Of a stretch of 64,000 nt of DNA, positions 52,802 through 62,141 are shown piece by piece. The notes under the pieces were generated by a model. It saw only the letters and a program-made list of their open reading frames with translations. It made no database searches and was not told where the DNA came from. The stretch is from Vulcanimicrobiota bacterium. Its GTDB lineage: Bacteria; Vulcanimicrobiota; Xenobia; Xenobiales; JADMJV01. Position 1 is the first letter of the stretch. Every line of letters begins with the position of its first letter. Both the position numbers and the translations under genes were made by a program. The stretch is from assembly GCA_019637395.1 (NCBI GenBank), contig JAHBVR010000018.1, positions 1-64,000 on the forward strand. The letters run 5' to 3'.

Positions 52802-54100
52802 TTCCGCCTTTCCGAAATCGAAGTGGCGCGCCTGACAGATCTCTCGTCTTAGTTGAGCCCGAAAATCCGGATGCGCCAGCCCGATCAGTCCTTCGGCCCG
52901 TTGGCGCAAATTTAACCCGTGTAGATTTAAAGCCCCGTATTCCGTGACCAGCCATTGAACGTGGCCGCGAGTGGTCACCACACCCGCTCCCGGCTTCAGA
53001 CTGGAGACGATGCGGGAAACGCGTCCGGAAGCAGCCGTCGAGGGCAAAGCGATGACGGCCCGGCCGCCCGGGGAAAGGACGGCGCCCCGCATGAAGTCCA
53101 TTTGACCCCCAATTCCCGAGAAGATATTAAATCCCATGGAATCGGCGCAAACCTGTCCCGACAAATCCACCTCGAGAGCTGAATTAATCGCGCAAACGCG
53201 GGGGTTCTTGCGGATCAACGAAACGTCGTTGGTGCGGTCGCAAGGGTGGAATTCGACCAGCGGATTATCGTTTACAAAATCGTAGAGGGCCCGGGTGCCG
53301 TTGACGAAGCTGGTCACCGTGCGGTTGGGATGGACGCTCTTATAACGATTGGTGATGACGCCTCCGCATAGCAGAGGGAGCAGCCCATCCGAAAACATCT
53401 CGGTATGCACTCCCAGGTCGAGCTTGTTCCCCAATCTCTGCAAAACGGCGTCAGGTATGGCGCCGATCCCCATTTGCAAAGTGGCGCCGTCGGGGATGAG
53501 CTCGGCCACCAGCTGGCCGATGCTTTCTTCCACCGCTCCGATCGGAGCCGGCCTGGTCTGCGGCAGAGGGCGGTCGATGATGGTATAAGCTTTGAGGCTG
53601 GCCAGTGGAATCACCCCGTTGCCGTGGGTGCGAGGCATCTGGCGGTTGATCTGGGCCACCACCAGCCGGGCGTTTTGGGCGGCCGCAAGAGCGGCGTCCA
53701 CCGAGGTTCCCAAGGAGCAATTGCCATGCGCGTCGGGGGGCGAGAGGTGCAGCAGAGCCACATCCAGAGGCAGGGCACCGCCGCTGAAGAGAGCCGGGAT
53801 ATCGGAGAGAAAGGTCGGTATGTAATCGGCTCGCCCGGCCGCCACCGCCGCCCTCAAGCCGGCGCCTACAAACAGAGAGTTGGAGAAGATGCGCCCGGCA
53901 AATTCCTCTCCCTCAAAGGGGCACGGCCCGTCCAAATGCAGATGGTAGAGCTGCAAAGAGCGTAGATCGGTGCGCCGGCAGAGCGCTTCCAGCAGTTCGG
54001 CCGGCGTGGCCGCCGCCCCGTGGACAAACAAACGCTGCCCGCTCTGGACCATTTGAACGACTTGCGTGGCCGAGACGGCCTGTGATTCCCAGTTTAGCAT
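52790..54100 (-). CDS. Acetyl-CoA hydrolase/4-hydroxybutyrate CoA-transferase family
   Basis: 436 residues from ATG 54100. This start is preferred because it lies exactly 41.5 nt from the box centre; an earlier in-frame ATG at 54148 falls within the operator. Family motifs: LQMGIGAIPDAVL, DLGVHTEMFSDG, the catalytic-Glu region AINSALEVDLSGQV, and FSGIGGQMDFMRGA. It would exchange CoA between acetate and another acid, which suits fermentative or anaerobic metabolism. Confidence 0.88.
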   Translation of the reverse strand: MLNWESQAVSATQVVQMVQSGQRLFVHGAAATPAELLEALCRRTDLRSLQLYHLHLDGPCPFEGEEFAGRIFSNSLFVGAGLRAAVAAGRADYIPTFLSDIPALFSGGALPLDVALLHLSPPDAHGNCSLGTSVDAALAAAQNARLVVAQINRQMPRTHGNGVIPLASLKAYTIIDRPLPQTRPAPIGAVEESIGQLVAELIPDGATLQMGIGAIPDAVLQRLGNKLDLGVHTEMFSDGLLPLLCGGVITNRYKSVHPNRTVTSFVNGTRALYDFVNDNPLVEFHPCDRTNDVSLIRKNPRVCAINSALEVDLSGQVCADSMGFNIFSGIGGQMDFMRGAVLSPGGRAVIALPSTAASGRVSRIVSSLKPGAGVVTTRGHVQWLVTEYGALNLHGLNLRQRAEGLIGLAHPDFRAQLRREICQARHFDFGKAESFE

Positions 54101-54134
54101 GGCCTTAGCTAACTCGAAACGGGACGGACTCGGT

Positions 54135-54148
54135 ATGACCTGTGTCAT
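54135..54148 (-). promoter_or_regulatory. Fnr/Dnr box of the CoA-transferase
   Basis: ATGACCTGTGTCAT, centred at 54141.5, 41.5 nt before ATG 54100. The -10 is poor (TTAGCT). Confidence 0.6.
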
Positions 54149-54152
54149 AGCC

Positions 54153-54185
54153 CTAAATTGCCCCCAGCCATGCGGGGCAATTTAG
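54153..54185 (-). terminator. Hairpin terminator after the P-type ATPase gene
   Basis: CTAAATTGCCCC and GGGGCAATTTAG form a perfect 12-bp stem with a 9-nt loop, 20 nt after the ATPase stop and just before the CoA-transferase operator. The stem foot is AT-rich. It separates the two transcription units. Confidence 0.65.
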
Positions 54186-54204
54186 ACCACATCCTGGTGA
54201 GCGG

Positions 54205-56682
54205 CTATCCGCTTCGCGGGACTAGCCAATATTTCTTGTAAAAGTATTGCTTTACGATCTGCACCAGGATCAAATAGAGCAGAGCGGCCAGGCACACATA
54301 GCCATAGAAAAGCCAGGGTAGCGGCTCAAATCCGATGAACCCGCTCAGAGGCACAAGGCAACCCAGCAGCACGATCAGCAGCGCTCCGCCCGACAGAGCC
54401 GGGTGGGGGCGGTGGCTCCAGGGCGAGCCGCTGGTGCGAATCACGAAGATGACCAGCACCTGAGTCACCAGCGATTCCACGAACCAGCCGCTGCGAAACA
54501 GCTCTGGGTCGGCTTCGAAGACCCGCAGCAGCACGGCGAAGGTAAGGAAATCAAAAAGCGAGGACAGAGGCCCCAGGGTCAGCATGAACTGCCGGATCAG
54601 GTCGGTATTCCAGCGCTGAGGTTTGGCCAGGAATTTAGGATCGACATAGTCCTTGGGAATGGCCAGTTGAGACAAATCGTAGAGCAAAGTATTGAGTAGC
54701 AGTTGGGCCGGCAAGAGCGGCAAGAACGGTAAGAACAGAGCGGCTGCCGCCATGCTGAACATATTGCCGAAATTGGAGCTGGTTCCCATCAGTACGTATT
54801 TGATAATGTTGCCGAAAGAACGACGGCCTTCCAGCACACCCAGGTGAACGGGCCCAAGCCCGGGCTGCAGCAAAATCATGTCGGCCGCCTCGCGAGCCAC
54901 ATCCACGGCGCTGTCCACGGAAATTCCGATATCGGCATTGCGCAGGGCCGGCGCGTCGTTGACTCCGTCTCCCAGGTAGCCCACCACATGCCCGCGCGAG
55001 CGAAGACAGGTTATGACACGATTTTTTTGGCCCGGCGAGAGTCTGGCGAAGAGCGAAACCTGCTGCGCCTGGACGGCCAGGGCTTCATCGGTCAGGCGGT
55101 CGAGGTCGACTCCCAACAGGATGCGCTCCACCGGTAAACCCACCTCGGCGCAAACTTTGCGGGCGACCAGCTCATTGTCTCCCGTCAAGATCTTGACCGC
55201 CACTCCGGACGCTTTGAGTTCGGCCAGGGTTTGGGCGCAATCGGGGCGAGGCGGATCGAGAAAGGCGGCCAGTCCGATCAGACACAGGTCCTGTTCCTTC
55301 AGGCCGGACTTTCCCAGGGCGATGGCCAGCACGCGATAGCCCTGGCGGCTCAGGTCTTCGAACGTCTCGCGCAGACGTTGCCGGGCCGATTCATCCAGCG
55401 GAAGTTCCTGGCCGTCTCGTCGATAGGTCCGGCACAGCGGGTCCACACTTTCGGGGGCGCCCTTGGTCACCAGAACCGGCCCCTCGGGCCCCTCCAAAAA
55501 GACCGACAGCCGCCGGCGTTCAAAGTCAAAGGGGATCTCATCCAGCTTGCTATGGTCGCTCACCGCCGGGTGCTCGTGGGCCAGCACAGCTTCGTCCAAA
55601 GGGCTGTGGATGCCGCTCTGAAAGGCGCTGTTGAGAGCCGCGTAGCGCAGCACCTCGGCGCATTCCCGGCCGTTCCCATCGACGTATTGCTCCAACTTGA
55701 TGCGGCCCAGAGTGAGAGTGCCGGTCTTGTCACTGCAGAGGATATCCATCCCCCCCAGGTTTTCCAGAGCGGACAGATGCTTGATCACCACCTGTTCCCG
55801 GGCCAACCGGGCGGCTCCGGCGGCCAGGGTCACCGACACGATCATCGGTAGGAACTCGGGAGTCAGCCCCACCGCCAGCGCCACCGCAAAGAGCAGGGAT
55901 TGCAGAGCGGGACGGTGGAAAATCACGCTGGTCAGGAAAACGAAAGCCACCAGCACCAGGGTAGTGCGCAGAATCAGCAAACCGAAGGAGCGCGTGCCGC
56001 GTTCGAACTCGGTGGCCCCTTTGGCTGCCAGCAAATGCTCGGCCACTTTTCCCAGTTCGGTGCCGCCGCCGGTGTGCACCACCAGGGCCCGGCCCACCCC
56101 ATTTAACACCGAAGTTCCCATGAATACGCTGTTGCTGGCTTCGGCCAGCGACTCGGAGCCGGCCTCCAGATTTCCCGCGCGTTTCTCCACCGGCAAGGCC
56201 TCGCCGGTCAGGGAGGCTTCGGAGGTGCACAGGTCTTTGCTGCTGAGCAAACGCGCGTCACCCGCCACAATCGAACCGGCGGAAAGGAGAAGGATGTCTC
56301 CCGGGACCACTTGATCCAGGGGAATTTCTTGGGACCTACCGTCTCGCTCCACTTCGGCGCGCGTGGCCACCGAGGCGCGCAGCTTCTCGGCGGCCCGCTG
56401 AGAGCGGTAGGACTGAGCGAAATCGAGACTGCTGCTGACCAACAAAATCAAGGCGATGATCAGGGCGTTGCCCCCTTCTCCCAGGACCGCCGAGAGGAAG
56501 CTGGCGGCCAGCAGCAACAGCACCAGAGGATTGGCAAAAGTGGAAAGGAAGAGCCAGATGGCTGGCCGGGTGGCCTGGGCGGCCACCCGGTTAGGACCGG
56601 ACTTCTTCAACTGCTCCTGAGCTTGTAGAGTGGTCAATCCCGAACAGTCGGGAGGTTGGGCTTCCAGCCAGAAGGATTGCAT
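54205..56682 (-). CDS. mgtA: Mg-type (MgtA-like) P-type ATPase
   Basis: An 825-residue P-type ATPase: LTGEALPVEK (actuator), ILCSDKTGTLTLGRI (phosphorylated Asp), KGAPESVDPL, and GDGVNDAPALRNADIGISVD (hinge). Helix 4 ends VGLTPEFLPMIV and SNFGNMFSMA follows the hinge, both typical of MgtA/MgtB magnesium importers. It is slightly shorter than E. coli MgtA. TAGCAT (56689-56694, minus) is placed for a leaderless start at 56682. The box at 56728-56741 is 52.5 nt away, an unusual distance. Confidence 0.85.
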   Translation of the reverse strand: MQSFWLEAQPPDCSGLTTLQAQEQLKKSGPNRVAAQATRPAIWLFLSTFANPLVLLLLAASFLSAVLGEGGNALIIALILLVSSSLDFAQSYRSQRAAEKLRASVATRAEVERDGRSQEIPLDQVVPGDILLLSAGSIVAGDARLLSSKDLCTSEASLTGEALPVEKRAGNLEAGSESLAEASNSVFMGTSVLNGVGRALVVHTGGGTELGKVAEHLLAAKGATEFERGTRSFGLLILRTTLVLVAFVFLTSVIFHRPALQSLLFAVALAVGLTPEFLPMIVSVTLAAGAARLAREQVVIKHLSALENLGGMDILCSDKTGTLTLGRIKLEQYVDGNGRECAEVLRYAALNSAFQSGIHSPLDEAVLAHEHPAVSDHSKLDEIPFDFERRRLSVFLEGPEGPVLVTKGAPESVDPLCRTYRRDGQELPLDESARQRLRETFEDLSRQGYRVLAIALGKSGLKEQDLCLIGLAAFLDPPRPDCAQTLAELKASGVAVKILTGDNELVARKVCAEVGLPVERILLGVDLDRLTDEALAVQAQQVSLFARLSPGQKNRVITCLRSRGHVVGYLGDGVNDAPALRNADIGISVDSAVDVAREAADMILLQPGLGPVHLGVLEGRRSFGNIIKYVLMGTSSNFGNMFSMAAAALFLPFLPLLPAQLLLNTLLYDLSQLAIPKDYVDPKFLAKPQRWNTDLIRQFMLTLGPLSSLFDFLTFAVLLRVFEADPELFRSGWFVESLVTQVLVIFVIRTSGSPWSHRPHPALSGGALLIVLLGCLVPLSGFIGFEPLPWLFYGYVCLAALLYLILVQIVKQYFYKKYWLVPRSG

Positions 56683-56727
56683 TGCGCTATGCTAACACCA
56701 GCGTCTGCCGGGATCTAGATGGAGGCG

Positions 56728-56741
56728 CTGATCCAGGTCAT
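56728..56741. promoter_or_regulatory. Fnr/Dnr box of the Usp pair
   Basis: CTGATCCAGGTCAT, centred at 56734.5, exactly 41.5 nt before ATG 56776; TAAAAG (56764-56769) stands at -10. It may also affect the divergent ATPase. Confidence 0.65.
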
Positions 56742-56775
56742 AGCGGCGCCTCCGGCGAGCCGGTAAAAGTGAGTT

Positions 56776-57252
56776 ATGTTTAGCAAGATTCTGGTGCCTC
56801 TGGACGGCTCTCTCCAAGGCGAGGCCGCACTGGAGCCGGCCCGCTACCTGGCCAGTCCGAATGGTCCGGAGATCGTGCTGCTACGCTCGCTGGGACCAGC
56901 CGGGTCCGCTTCCGCCTACAGTCGCGAACTGAGGCGTTGTGAAAGATACTTGAAGCAGCTGGCCCAAGAGTTGGTGCAGTCGGGGCTGAAGGCGAGCTGG
57001 CAAGTATTGGATGTGCACGACGACCCGGCCGCCGACTTGCTTGAGGCGATCCGGCGGCACCAGGCGGACCTGGTGATCATGACCAGCCACGGTCGCCGAG
57101 GAGTTCAGCGACTTCTCCGTGGCAGCGTGGCTGAAAAGCTGTTGCGCCGGGCCAGTTGCCCCGTGCTGGTGGTGGGCCGGCACAGCCGGCTGTTACAAAC
57201 CTTCATTCGAAACGGTAAGGAGGCCCGACATGAAGATTCTCGTTCCCCTTAA
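56776..57252 (+). CDS. Universal stress protein (single domain)
   Basis: A 158-residue Usp: KILVPLDGSLQGEAALEPA, LVIMTSHGRRGVQRLLRGSVAEKLL and CPVLVVGRH. The predicted transcript is leaderless. It overlaps the next Usp gene by 23 nt, so the two are coupled. Confidence 0.92.
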   Translation: MFSKILVPLDGSLQGEAALEPARYLASPNGPEIVLLRSLGPAGSASAYSRELRRCERYLKQLAQELVQSGLKASWQVLDVHDDPAADLLEAIRRHQADLVIMTSHGRRGVQRLLRGSVAEKLLRRASCPVLVVGRHSRLLQTFIRNGKEARHEDSRSP

Positions 57253-58036
57253 CGGCACACTGCAAAGCGAAACGATTCTGCCCTATGTGAGGGGATTATC
57301 GAGTTCACTCAACGCCTCGATTTTGCTCTTGCGCGTGATCGACCCGCTGGCTCTGGCCGGCGACCCTCTGACGGCCACCCTGGTGGGCAAGCAACCCGAA
57401 ACACGGTTGGCCGCCGAGGCCTACCTGCGCACGGTGGCCGAGGGATTTGCCGAAACAAGTATCGAGACGAACTGCCGATTGGGCTCGGCCAGCGCGACTA
57501 TCTGCGAGGAAGCGAAAAGAACCGGCTGTGACCTGGTGGTTTTTGCCCCCCACGGGCATAGCGGTCTGGAACGCTGGTTGTTCGGCAGTGTGGCCGAGGA
57601 GGTGGCCAGGCACGCTCCTTGTCCCGTCCTGCTGATGCGGGGTCAAACCGACCCGGTTTTCCAGCACATCTTGGTGCCCAGCGACGGTTCAGAAACTTCC
57701 AACCTGGTCTGCCGCCGCCTGAGCCGATACGCACCCCCGCAAGTTCGCGTCACGCTCCTTCATTGCACCACCGACCCGCCCGTCGACAAACCCGTGCGCA
57801 GCCGCCTGTTGGCCTGCCTTGAAGACCGAACCGACTGGCAACTGCAGATTGTGGAGGCCAGACCCAAGACGGGAATTGTGGACCACGCGGTGGACTCGGG
57901 CTGTGACCTGATCGCGATGGCCACCCATGGACGGGGTGGCTTGCTGCACTTGTGGCGAGGCAGCGTGACCGAGCACGTGGCTCGCCAGGCGCCCTGTCCC
58001 GTGCTGGTGTTTCCTCCCGCCTTTCTAGAGCACTAG
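57230..58036 (+). CDS. Tandem-domain universal stress protein
   Basis: 268 residues from ATG 57230, chosen for AAGGAGG upstream. Two Usp domains: MKILVPLNGTLQSETIL to PCPVLLMRG, and HILVPSDGSETSNLV to PCPVLVFPPA. The layout matches the protein at 36152, suggesting paralogy. It is followed by a strong hairpin and a sensor kinase gene. Confidence 0.92.
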   Translation: MKILVPLNGTLQSETILPYVRGLSSSLNASILLLRVIDPLALAGDPLTATLVGKQPETRLAAEAYLRTVAEGFAETSIETNCRLGSASATICEEAKRTGCDLVVFAPHGHSGLERWLFGSVAEEVARHAPCPVLLMRGQTDPVFQHILVPSDGSETSNLVCRRLSRYAPPQVRVTLLHCTTDPPVDKPVRSRLLACLEDRTDWQLQIVEARPKTGIVDHAVDSGCDLIAMATHGRGGLLHLWRGSVTEHVARQAPCPVLVFPPAFLEH

Positions 58037-58083
58037 AACTCGGCGGAGCCGGGTTCTCCAGTCGGCGACGATCAACAGGTTGT

Positions 58084-58125
58084 GCCAGGTGGCCGCCGCA
58101 AAGGAGTTTTCGGCGGCCACCTGGC
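58084..58125. other. Perfect 15-bp hairpin between Usp and kinase genes
   Basis: GCCAGGTGGCCGCCG (58084-58098) and CGGCGGCCACCTGGC (58111-58125) pair perfectly around a 12-nt loop that contains AAAGGAG. No T-run follows on either side in the usual position. It could be an mRNA structure, a Rho-type boundary or a protein site. Confidence 0.6.
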
Positions 58126-58163
58126 AGGAGTTGAGTCGCTAAAAGTGAGAGTCATGCGCGAAT

Positions 58164-59543
58164 ATGTCTCTCTTTGGAAGATTGTGGTGGAGCCTGGCGC
58201 TGGCTTTCGGGGTCCTGTCGGTGGCTCTGGGCCTGGGAGAGTATTCCACCCTGCGCCGGGCCCTGATGAGCAACGTCGATCGCAATCTGGAATTGCGCGC
58301 TTTGTGGCTGGCCCACCAGTTGCAGGCGGGCACCTTGCCGGATGGTCTGATGGAACCTCCTCACCAGTCGTTGGAAGAGCTCGGTAAGGTTTTCGTCGAA
58401 GTCCTGGATGGGCAGGGCCAACTGGTGCGCCGCTCCTCGAACCTGGAGCAGGCTATCCCGGGGGAGCCGCGCTCGGGCACTTATTTTCTAACCGTGCACA
58501 CGCCGGGCGGCAACCCCATGCGCATTCATCAGTTGGAGGTGGCCGGCAGCCTCGGAGTGGTTCGGGTGGCCGAGTCGCTGGAGCTGGCCGAAAGCAGTCT
58601 GGCCAACAGCGTGGTCAAGATTCTGGCGCTCTGGGCCCTGACCTCCTTGCTGGCCGCGCTGATCAGCTACCGGATGTTGCGCCATATTTGCCGTCCCCTG
58701 GAGGCCCTTTCCTTAAAGGCGCGCTGGATTGCCGAAAGCGGAGAGGTACGCGAGCGCGTGCCGGTGGACGACACCGTGCGGGAGGTCCTGCAGGTCTCCT
58801 CCACCATCAACGGCCTGCTCGACCGCGTGGAAAAGTTGTTGAGCGCCCAGGAACGCTTGCTGCAAGACACCTCGCACGAGCTGCGCAATCCTTTGACGGT
58901 CCTGAAAATCGATCTGGAATTGCTGTCCAGGCCCGACCTGGATAGCGACACCCGAGTGGAAGTGGGTCAGGAGGTGCAGGGGGAACTCTCGCGCCTGATC
59001 GAGCTGGTGGATGGATTGATGCAGATCTCCTGGGCTGAAACCAGCCCCCAGATCGCTCTGGAAAGTTTGCTCCTGGAACCCTTCCTCAAGCAGTTGGTGG
59101 CACGCTACCAACCGCTTACTGGAGACCGCCAACTGGAGCTACGGGTCGGGTCGCAGATGGCTCTGGCCGACCGGCGGCGTCTGGAACAAATCTTGCGCAA
59201 CCTGCTGGACAACGCTTTCCGCTATGCCGGGTCGCAGGCCCGCATCCAGGTGTGGGTGGGAGGAGACTCCAACTGGATCCCGGCCGAGCAACTGAAGAGG
59301 ACGGGAGACGTTTTTATCGTGGTCGAGGATAACGGTCCGGGAATCGAGTCCAAATACTGGGAAAAGCTGTTCGAGCGCTACTTTCGTCTGGAGCCGGATC
59401 GCAGTCGCCAGGCGGGCGGAGTGGGACTGGGATTGCCGTTGGCCCGCGTGCTGGCCCGGGCCATGGGCGGGGAGCTGACGGTCTACAGTCAGCCGGGACA
59501 AGCCTGCGCCTTCTTGGTGCGCCTGCGCAAAGCTCCCCACTAA
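58164..59543 (+). CDS. Membrane sensor histidine kinase
   Basis: A 459-residue protein: helix 1 (SLALAFGVLSVALGLG), a ~125-residue periplasmic sensor, helix 2 (ILALWALTSLLAALISY), HAMP, HisKA with TSHELRNPLTVLKIDLEL, then HATPase with NLLDNAFRYAG, VEDNGPGI and GVGLGLPLARVLA. There is no adjacent response regulator. It probably reads through from the Usp operon. A possible alternative start is ATG 58155. Confidence 0.9.
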   Translation: MSLFGRLWWSLALAFGVLSVALGLGEYSTLRRALMSNVDRNLELRALWLAHQLQAGTLPDGLMEPPHQSLEELGKVFVEVLDGQGQLVRRSSNLEQAIPGEPRSGTYFLTVHTPGGNPMRIHQLEVAGSLGVVRVAESLELAESSLANSVVKILALWALTSLLAALISYRMLRHICRPLEALSLKARWIAESGEVRERVPVDDTVREVLQVSSTINGLLDRVEKLLSAQERLLQDTSHELRNPLTVLKIDLELLSRPDLDSDTRVEVGQEVQGELSRLIELVDGLMQISWAETSPQIALESLLLEPFLKQLVARYQPLTGDRQLELRVGSQMALADRRRLEQILRNLLDNAFRYAGSQARIQVWVGGDSNWIPAEQLKRTGDVFIVVEDNGPGIESKYWEKLFERYFRLEPDRSRQAGGVGLGLPLARVLARAMGGELTVYSQPGQACAFLVRLRKAPH

Positions 59544-60886
59544 GGCACGAAGAAGGTGGCCTGGCTGGAGACCTGCACTCCGGCTTGACTGGTCGCGACA
59601 AAGCGAAAGTTGTGAATTCCCCGGCCCGACGCAGCGGGGACCACCACCAGCAACTGCAATTCCTGGAGCTGGCCGGAAGCCAATTCCAAATTTCTCGTTC
59701 CCAACACCTCACCGGCCGCCAGACCCTCCACCCGAATCTGCAACCGCGCCGGCTCGGCCAGGCGATTGACGACGTGGACCTTGAACACATTGCTCACCCG
59801 TCCATCGGCCGTGATAGCGGCCATCTGGCCGCCGGGCCGGACCTGCCGTTCGCACTCCAGCCCGATAGGTGAGCGCGTCACCATCAGATAGAGGAGCAGG
59901 CCGGTCAACAAGACCAGCGCGCCGCTGTAGATCAGCAGGCGCGGGCGAAACACCCGGGTGGGCCGGCCTTCCAGCTCATTGAGCGAGGTAAAGCGGATCA
60001 ATCCGCGAGGCTGCTTGACCTTGTCCATGATGCTATCGCAGGCGTCAATGCAGGCGGTGCAGCCAATGCACTCCGATTGCAAGCCATCGCGAATATCGAT
60101 CCCGGCGGGACACACCTGCACGCACAAAGAGCAGTCCACACAGGCGCCGCGGTCGGGCTGTTTGAGCTTGGCGCGCGGCTCTCCCCGCTTCGAATCATAG
60201 CCGACAATGATGCTGTCGGCATCCAGCATGGTGCTCTGCAGGCGCGCGTAGGGACAAATATGCTGGCAGAATTGCTCGCGAAAGTAACCGAAATCAAACA
60301 GCGAGATGGCGGTGAAGAAGAGCACCACCAGGCCGGTATTCAGCTCCACATGTCCGCTTAAAATTTGTCCCATCAAGTCGCGAATGGGTAGAAAGTAGCC
60401 GGCGAAGGTCATTCCCAACCAGCTGCCCATGATCGTCCAAACAATCCATTTGGAGACTTTTGCCCGGATCTTCCGGCCATTCCAGGCCGCCCTGTCCAGC
60501 CGCATTCGAGCCGCCCGGTCGCCCTCAAAAAAACGCTCCACGGCGATGAAAGCCTGAGTAAAGATGGTCTGAGGACAGGCGAAGCCGCACCACATTCGAC
60601 CGGCCAGGGTGCTCACGCCCGAGATCAGCAATACCGCGATGATGGTAATCAGCAATAGAAAATAGTTGTCCTGAGGGTGCAACACCAGATCGAACAGATA
60701 CAGCTTGCGTCCCGCTAAGTCGGCCAGCACCGCCTGGCGGGAATGCCACTGTAGCCATGGCAGCGCGAACAGCAGAGCCTGCAGCAAAACACTGAGGACG
60801 TTGCGCAAGTTACGGAATCGTCCGGGAGAATTACGCGGATAGATTTTCTTGCGCGCCGCTGTCATTTGTTGGCCGGGTAGGATCAT
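59540..60886 (-). CDS. ccoG: CcoG/FixG/RdxA-type copper-reducing ferredoxin protein
   Basis: A 448-residue membrane protein. Helices with MWCGFACPQTIFTQAF and CQHICPYARLQSTM, two [4Fe-4S] motifs (CVDCSLCVQVCP, CIGCTACIDACD), and a C-terminal Ig-like periplasmic domain (about 340-448). CcoG reduces copper for cbb3 oxidase assembly. No cbb3 genes are in this window, so it may supply copper to NirK, NosZ or the CuA subunit. A Dnr-type box lies 42.5 nt upstream, with TAAACT (60894-60899, minus) as -10. Confidence 0.93.
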   Translation of the reverse strand: MILPGQQMTAARKKIYPRNSPGRFRNLRNVLSVLLQALLFALPWLQWHSRQAVLADLAGRKLYLFDLVLHPQDNYFLLLITIIAVLLISGVSTLAGRMWCGFACPQTIFTQAFIAVERFFEGDRAARMRLDRAAWNGRKIRAKVSKWIVWTIMGSWLGMTFAGYFLPIRDLMGQILSGHVELNTGLVVLFFTAISLFDFGYFREQFCQHICPYARLQSTMLDADSIIVGYDSKRGEPRAKLKQPDRGACVDCSLCVQVCPAGIDIRDGLQSECIGCTACIDACDSIMDKVKQPRGLIRFTSLNELEGRPTRVFRPRLLIYSGALVLLTGLLLYLMVTRSPIGLECERQVRPGGQMAAITADGRVSNVFKVHVVNRLAEPARLQIRVEGLAAGEVLGTRNLELASGQLQELQLLVVVPAASGRGIHNFRFVATSQAGVQVSSQATFFVP

Positions 60887-60921
60887 CGAGGCCAGTTTAA
60901 CGCCCGGGCGGGCCGCTCCAT

Positions 60922-60935
60922 ATGATCTAGATCAA
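60922..60935 (-). promoter_or_regulatory. Fnr/Dnr box of ccoG
   Basis: ATGATCTAGATCAA, identical in sequence to the nirK box; centre 60928.5, 42.5 nt before the ccoG ATG. Confidence 0.75.
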
Positions 60936-60944
60936 CCCCAGAGG

Positions 60945-62141
60945 CTAGCCGGGCTTTCCGTCCACGCGCGGGCGGGTCAGCACCGGCCAGTAAGCCGTGA
61001 AATGGAGCAGGAAGGCCAGGCACCAGAGGATGCCGGAGCACCATAAGGCGTGGCTGTACAGCTGAGGCCAGCCAAAGGGAAGCAGGCTGCGGCACACGGC
61101 TGCCGCCGCCAGCAGCCCGAAGGAGACCACCGTCACCCGGGCGGGCTTCAGCTCGCGGCCGGTGTGCCCCAGGGCCACCCGGGCCATCATTCCCAGGCAC
61201 ATCAGCGCGATGCAACCCGCGGTCAGCGCGTGGGTGGCCGCCGATAGACTGCCCCAGCCCGACCAGGCCAGCCCGCGCAGTAGCAGACCGAGCGGCAGGA
61301 AAGCGTAGCCCAAGTACAGGACCCAGAGTAGCGGCACTCTGACAATACGCCACGAGCCCCAGCCCAGCAGACGAACGCAATGAAAGAAAGCGGTGGGACC
61401 CAGTACGGCCAACTTGCTGAACCCGGAGATTCCCGGCAGGTTTTCCACCAGCACGCTCAACACCAGGCCGGCCAGGCAGAGAACTTCCAGCCAGCCCAAG
61501 CGAAGCGGCTGGTGGCCGTCAAGAGCCCGTTCCGTAAAAAAGGGAATGACCCGGCCCCCCACCAGGGCAATCAGCAGAAGCATTCCGTAGACGGCCAGGC
61601 TGAGAGCCAGGGGCCGCTGTTGGCTACCGCTCCAGAAAAGCACATTGGCCAGCCAGAGCAAGCCCAACACCGGTAGGAAAATCAAGTTGCGCAACTGGCC
61701 GGCGCGCCACAGCGGCCCCGCTAGAGAGAAGCCCAGGGCCGGCAGAAAGAGGAGGTCAAGCAGCGCTCCTGCGCCGCCCCACCAGCTTCCCAGGCGGCCC
61801 AACAGCCAGACGGCCAGCAAAGCGCCCAGGGGTGCATCCTTGGGAGTAGGTAAGCCAGTCCAGTTGGGCACGGCCGTCAACAGGAAGCCGGCCACTACGG
61901 CGCCGCCGAAACCAAAAAGCATTTCGTGAGCGTGCCATTGAATCGGATCAAGCGAAGGGACGATCCCCCGACCGGCCAGCAGCCAGAGCCAGAGCAGCAT
62001 CAGGCCGGCCGCGGCGCCAGACCCGGCCAGGAAAAAGGGGCGGAACCCGTAGGCTAACCAGGCCCGGCCGGGCGCGGCCTGGGCCGGTCGCGGAGCCACC
62101 ACCGGATCCTGGTCTAAAATACGCAATCTTAACTGCATCAT
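60945..62141 (-). CDS. nnrS: NnrS heme/copper membrane protein
   Basis: A 398-residue protein with twelve helices. WLAYGFRPFFLAGSGAA near the N-terminus, IQWHAHEMLFGFGGAVVAGFLLTAVPNWTG, GRVIPFFTERAL and ALTAGCIALMCLGMMARVALGHTGREL are hallmark NnrS segments. NnrS relieves NO stress, probably by limiting iron-nitrosyl formation. The ATG overlaps the preceding gene's stop. It also has its own strong box at 62177-62190. Confidence 0.95.
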   Translation of the reverse strand: MMQLRLRILDQDPVVAPRPAQAAPGRAWLAYGFRPFFLAGSGAAAGLMLLWLWLLAGRGIVPSLDPIQWHAHEMLFGFGGAVVAGFLLTAVPNWTGLPTPKDAPLGALLAVWLLGRLGSWWGGAGALLDLLFLPALGFSLAGPLWRAGQLRNLIFLPVLGLLWLANVLFWSGSQQRPLALSLAVYGMLLLIALVGGRVIPFFTERALDGHQPLRLGWLEVLCLAGLVLSVLVENLPGISGFSKLAVLGPTAFFHCVRLLGWGSWRIVRVPLLWVLYLGYAFLPLGLLLRGLAWSGWGSLSAATHALTAGCIALMCLGMMARVALGHTGRELKPARVTVVSFGLLAAAAVCRSLLPFGWPQLYSHALWCSGILWCLAFLLHFTAYWPVLTRPRVDGKPG

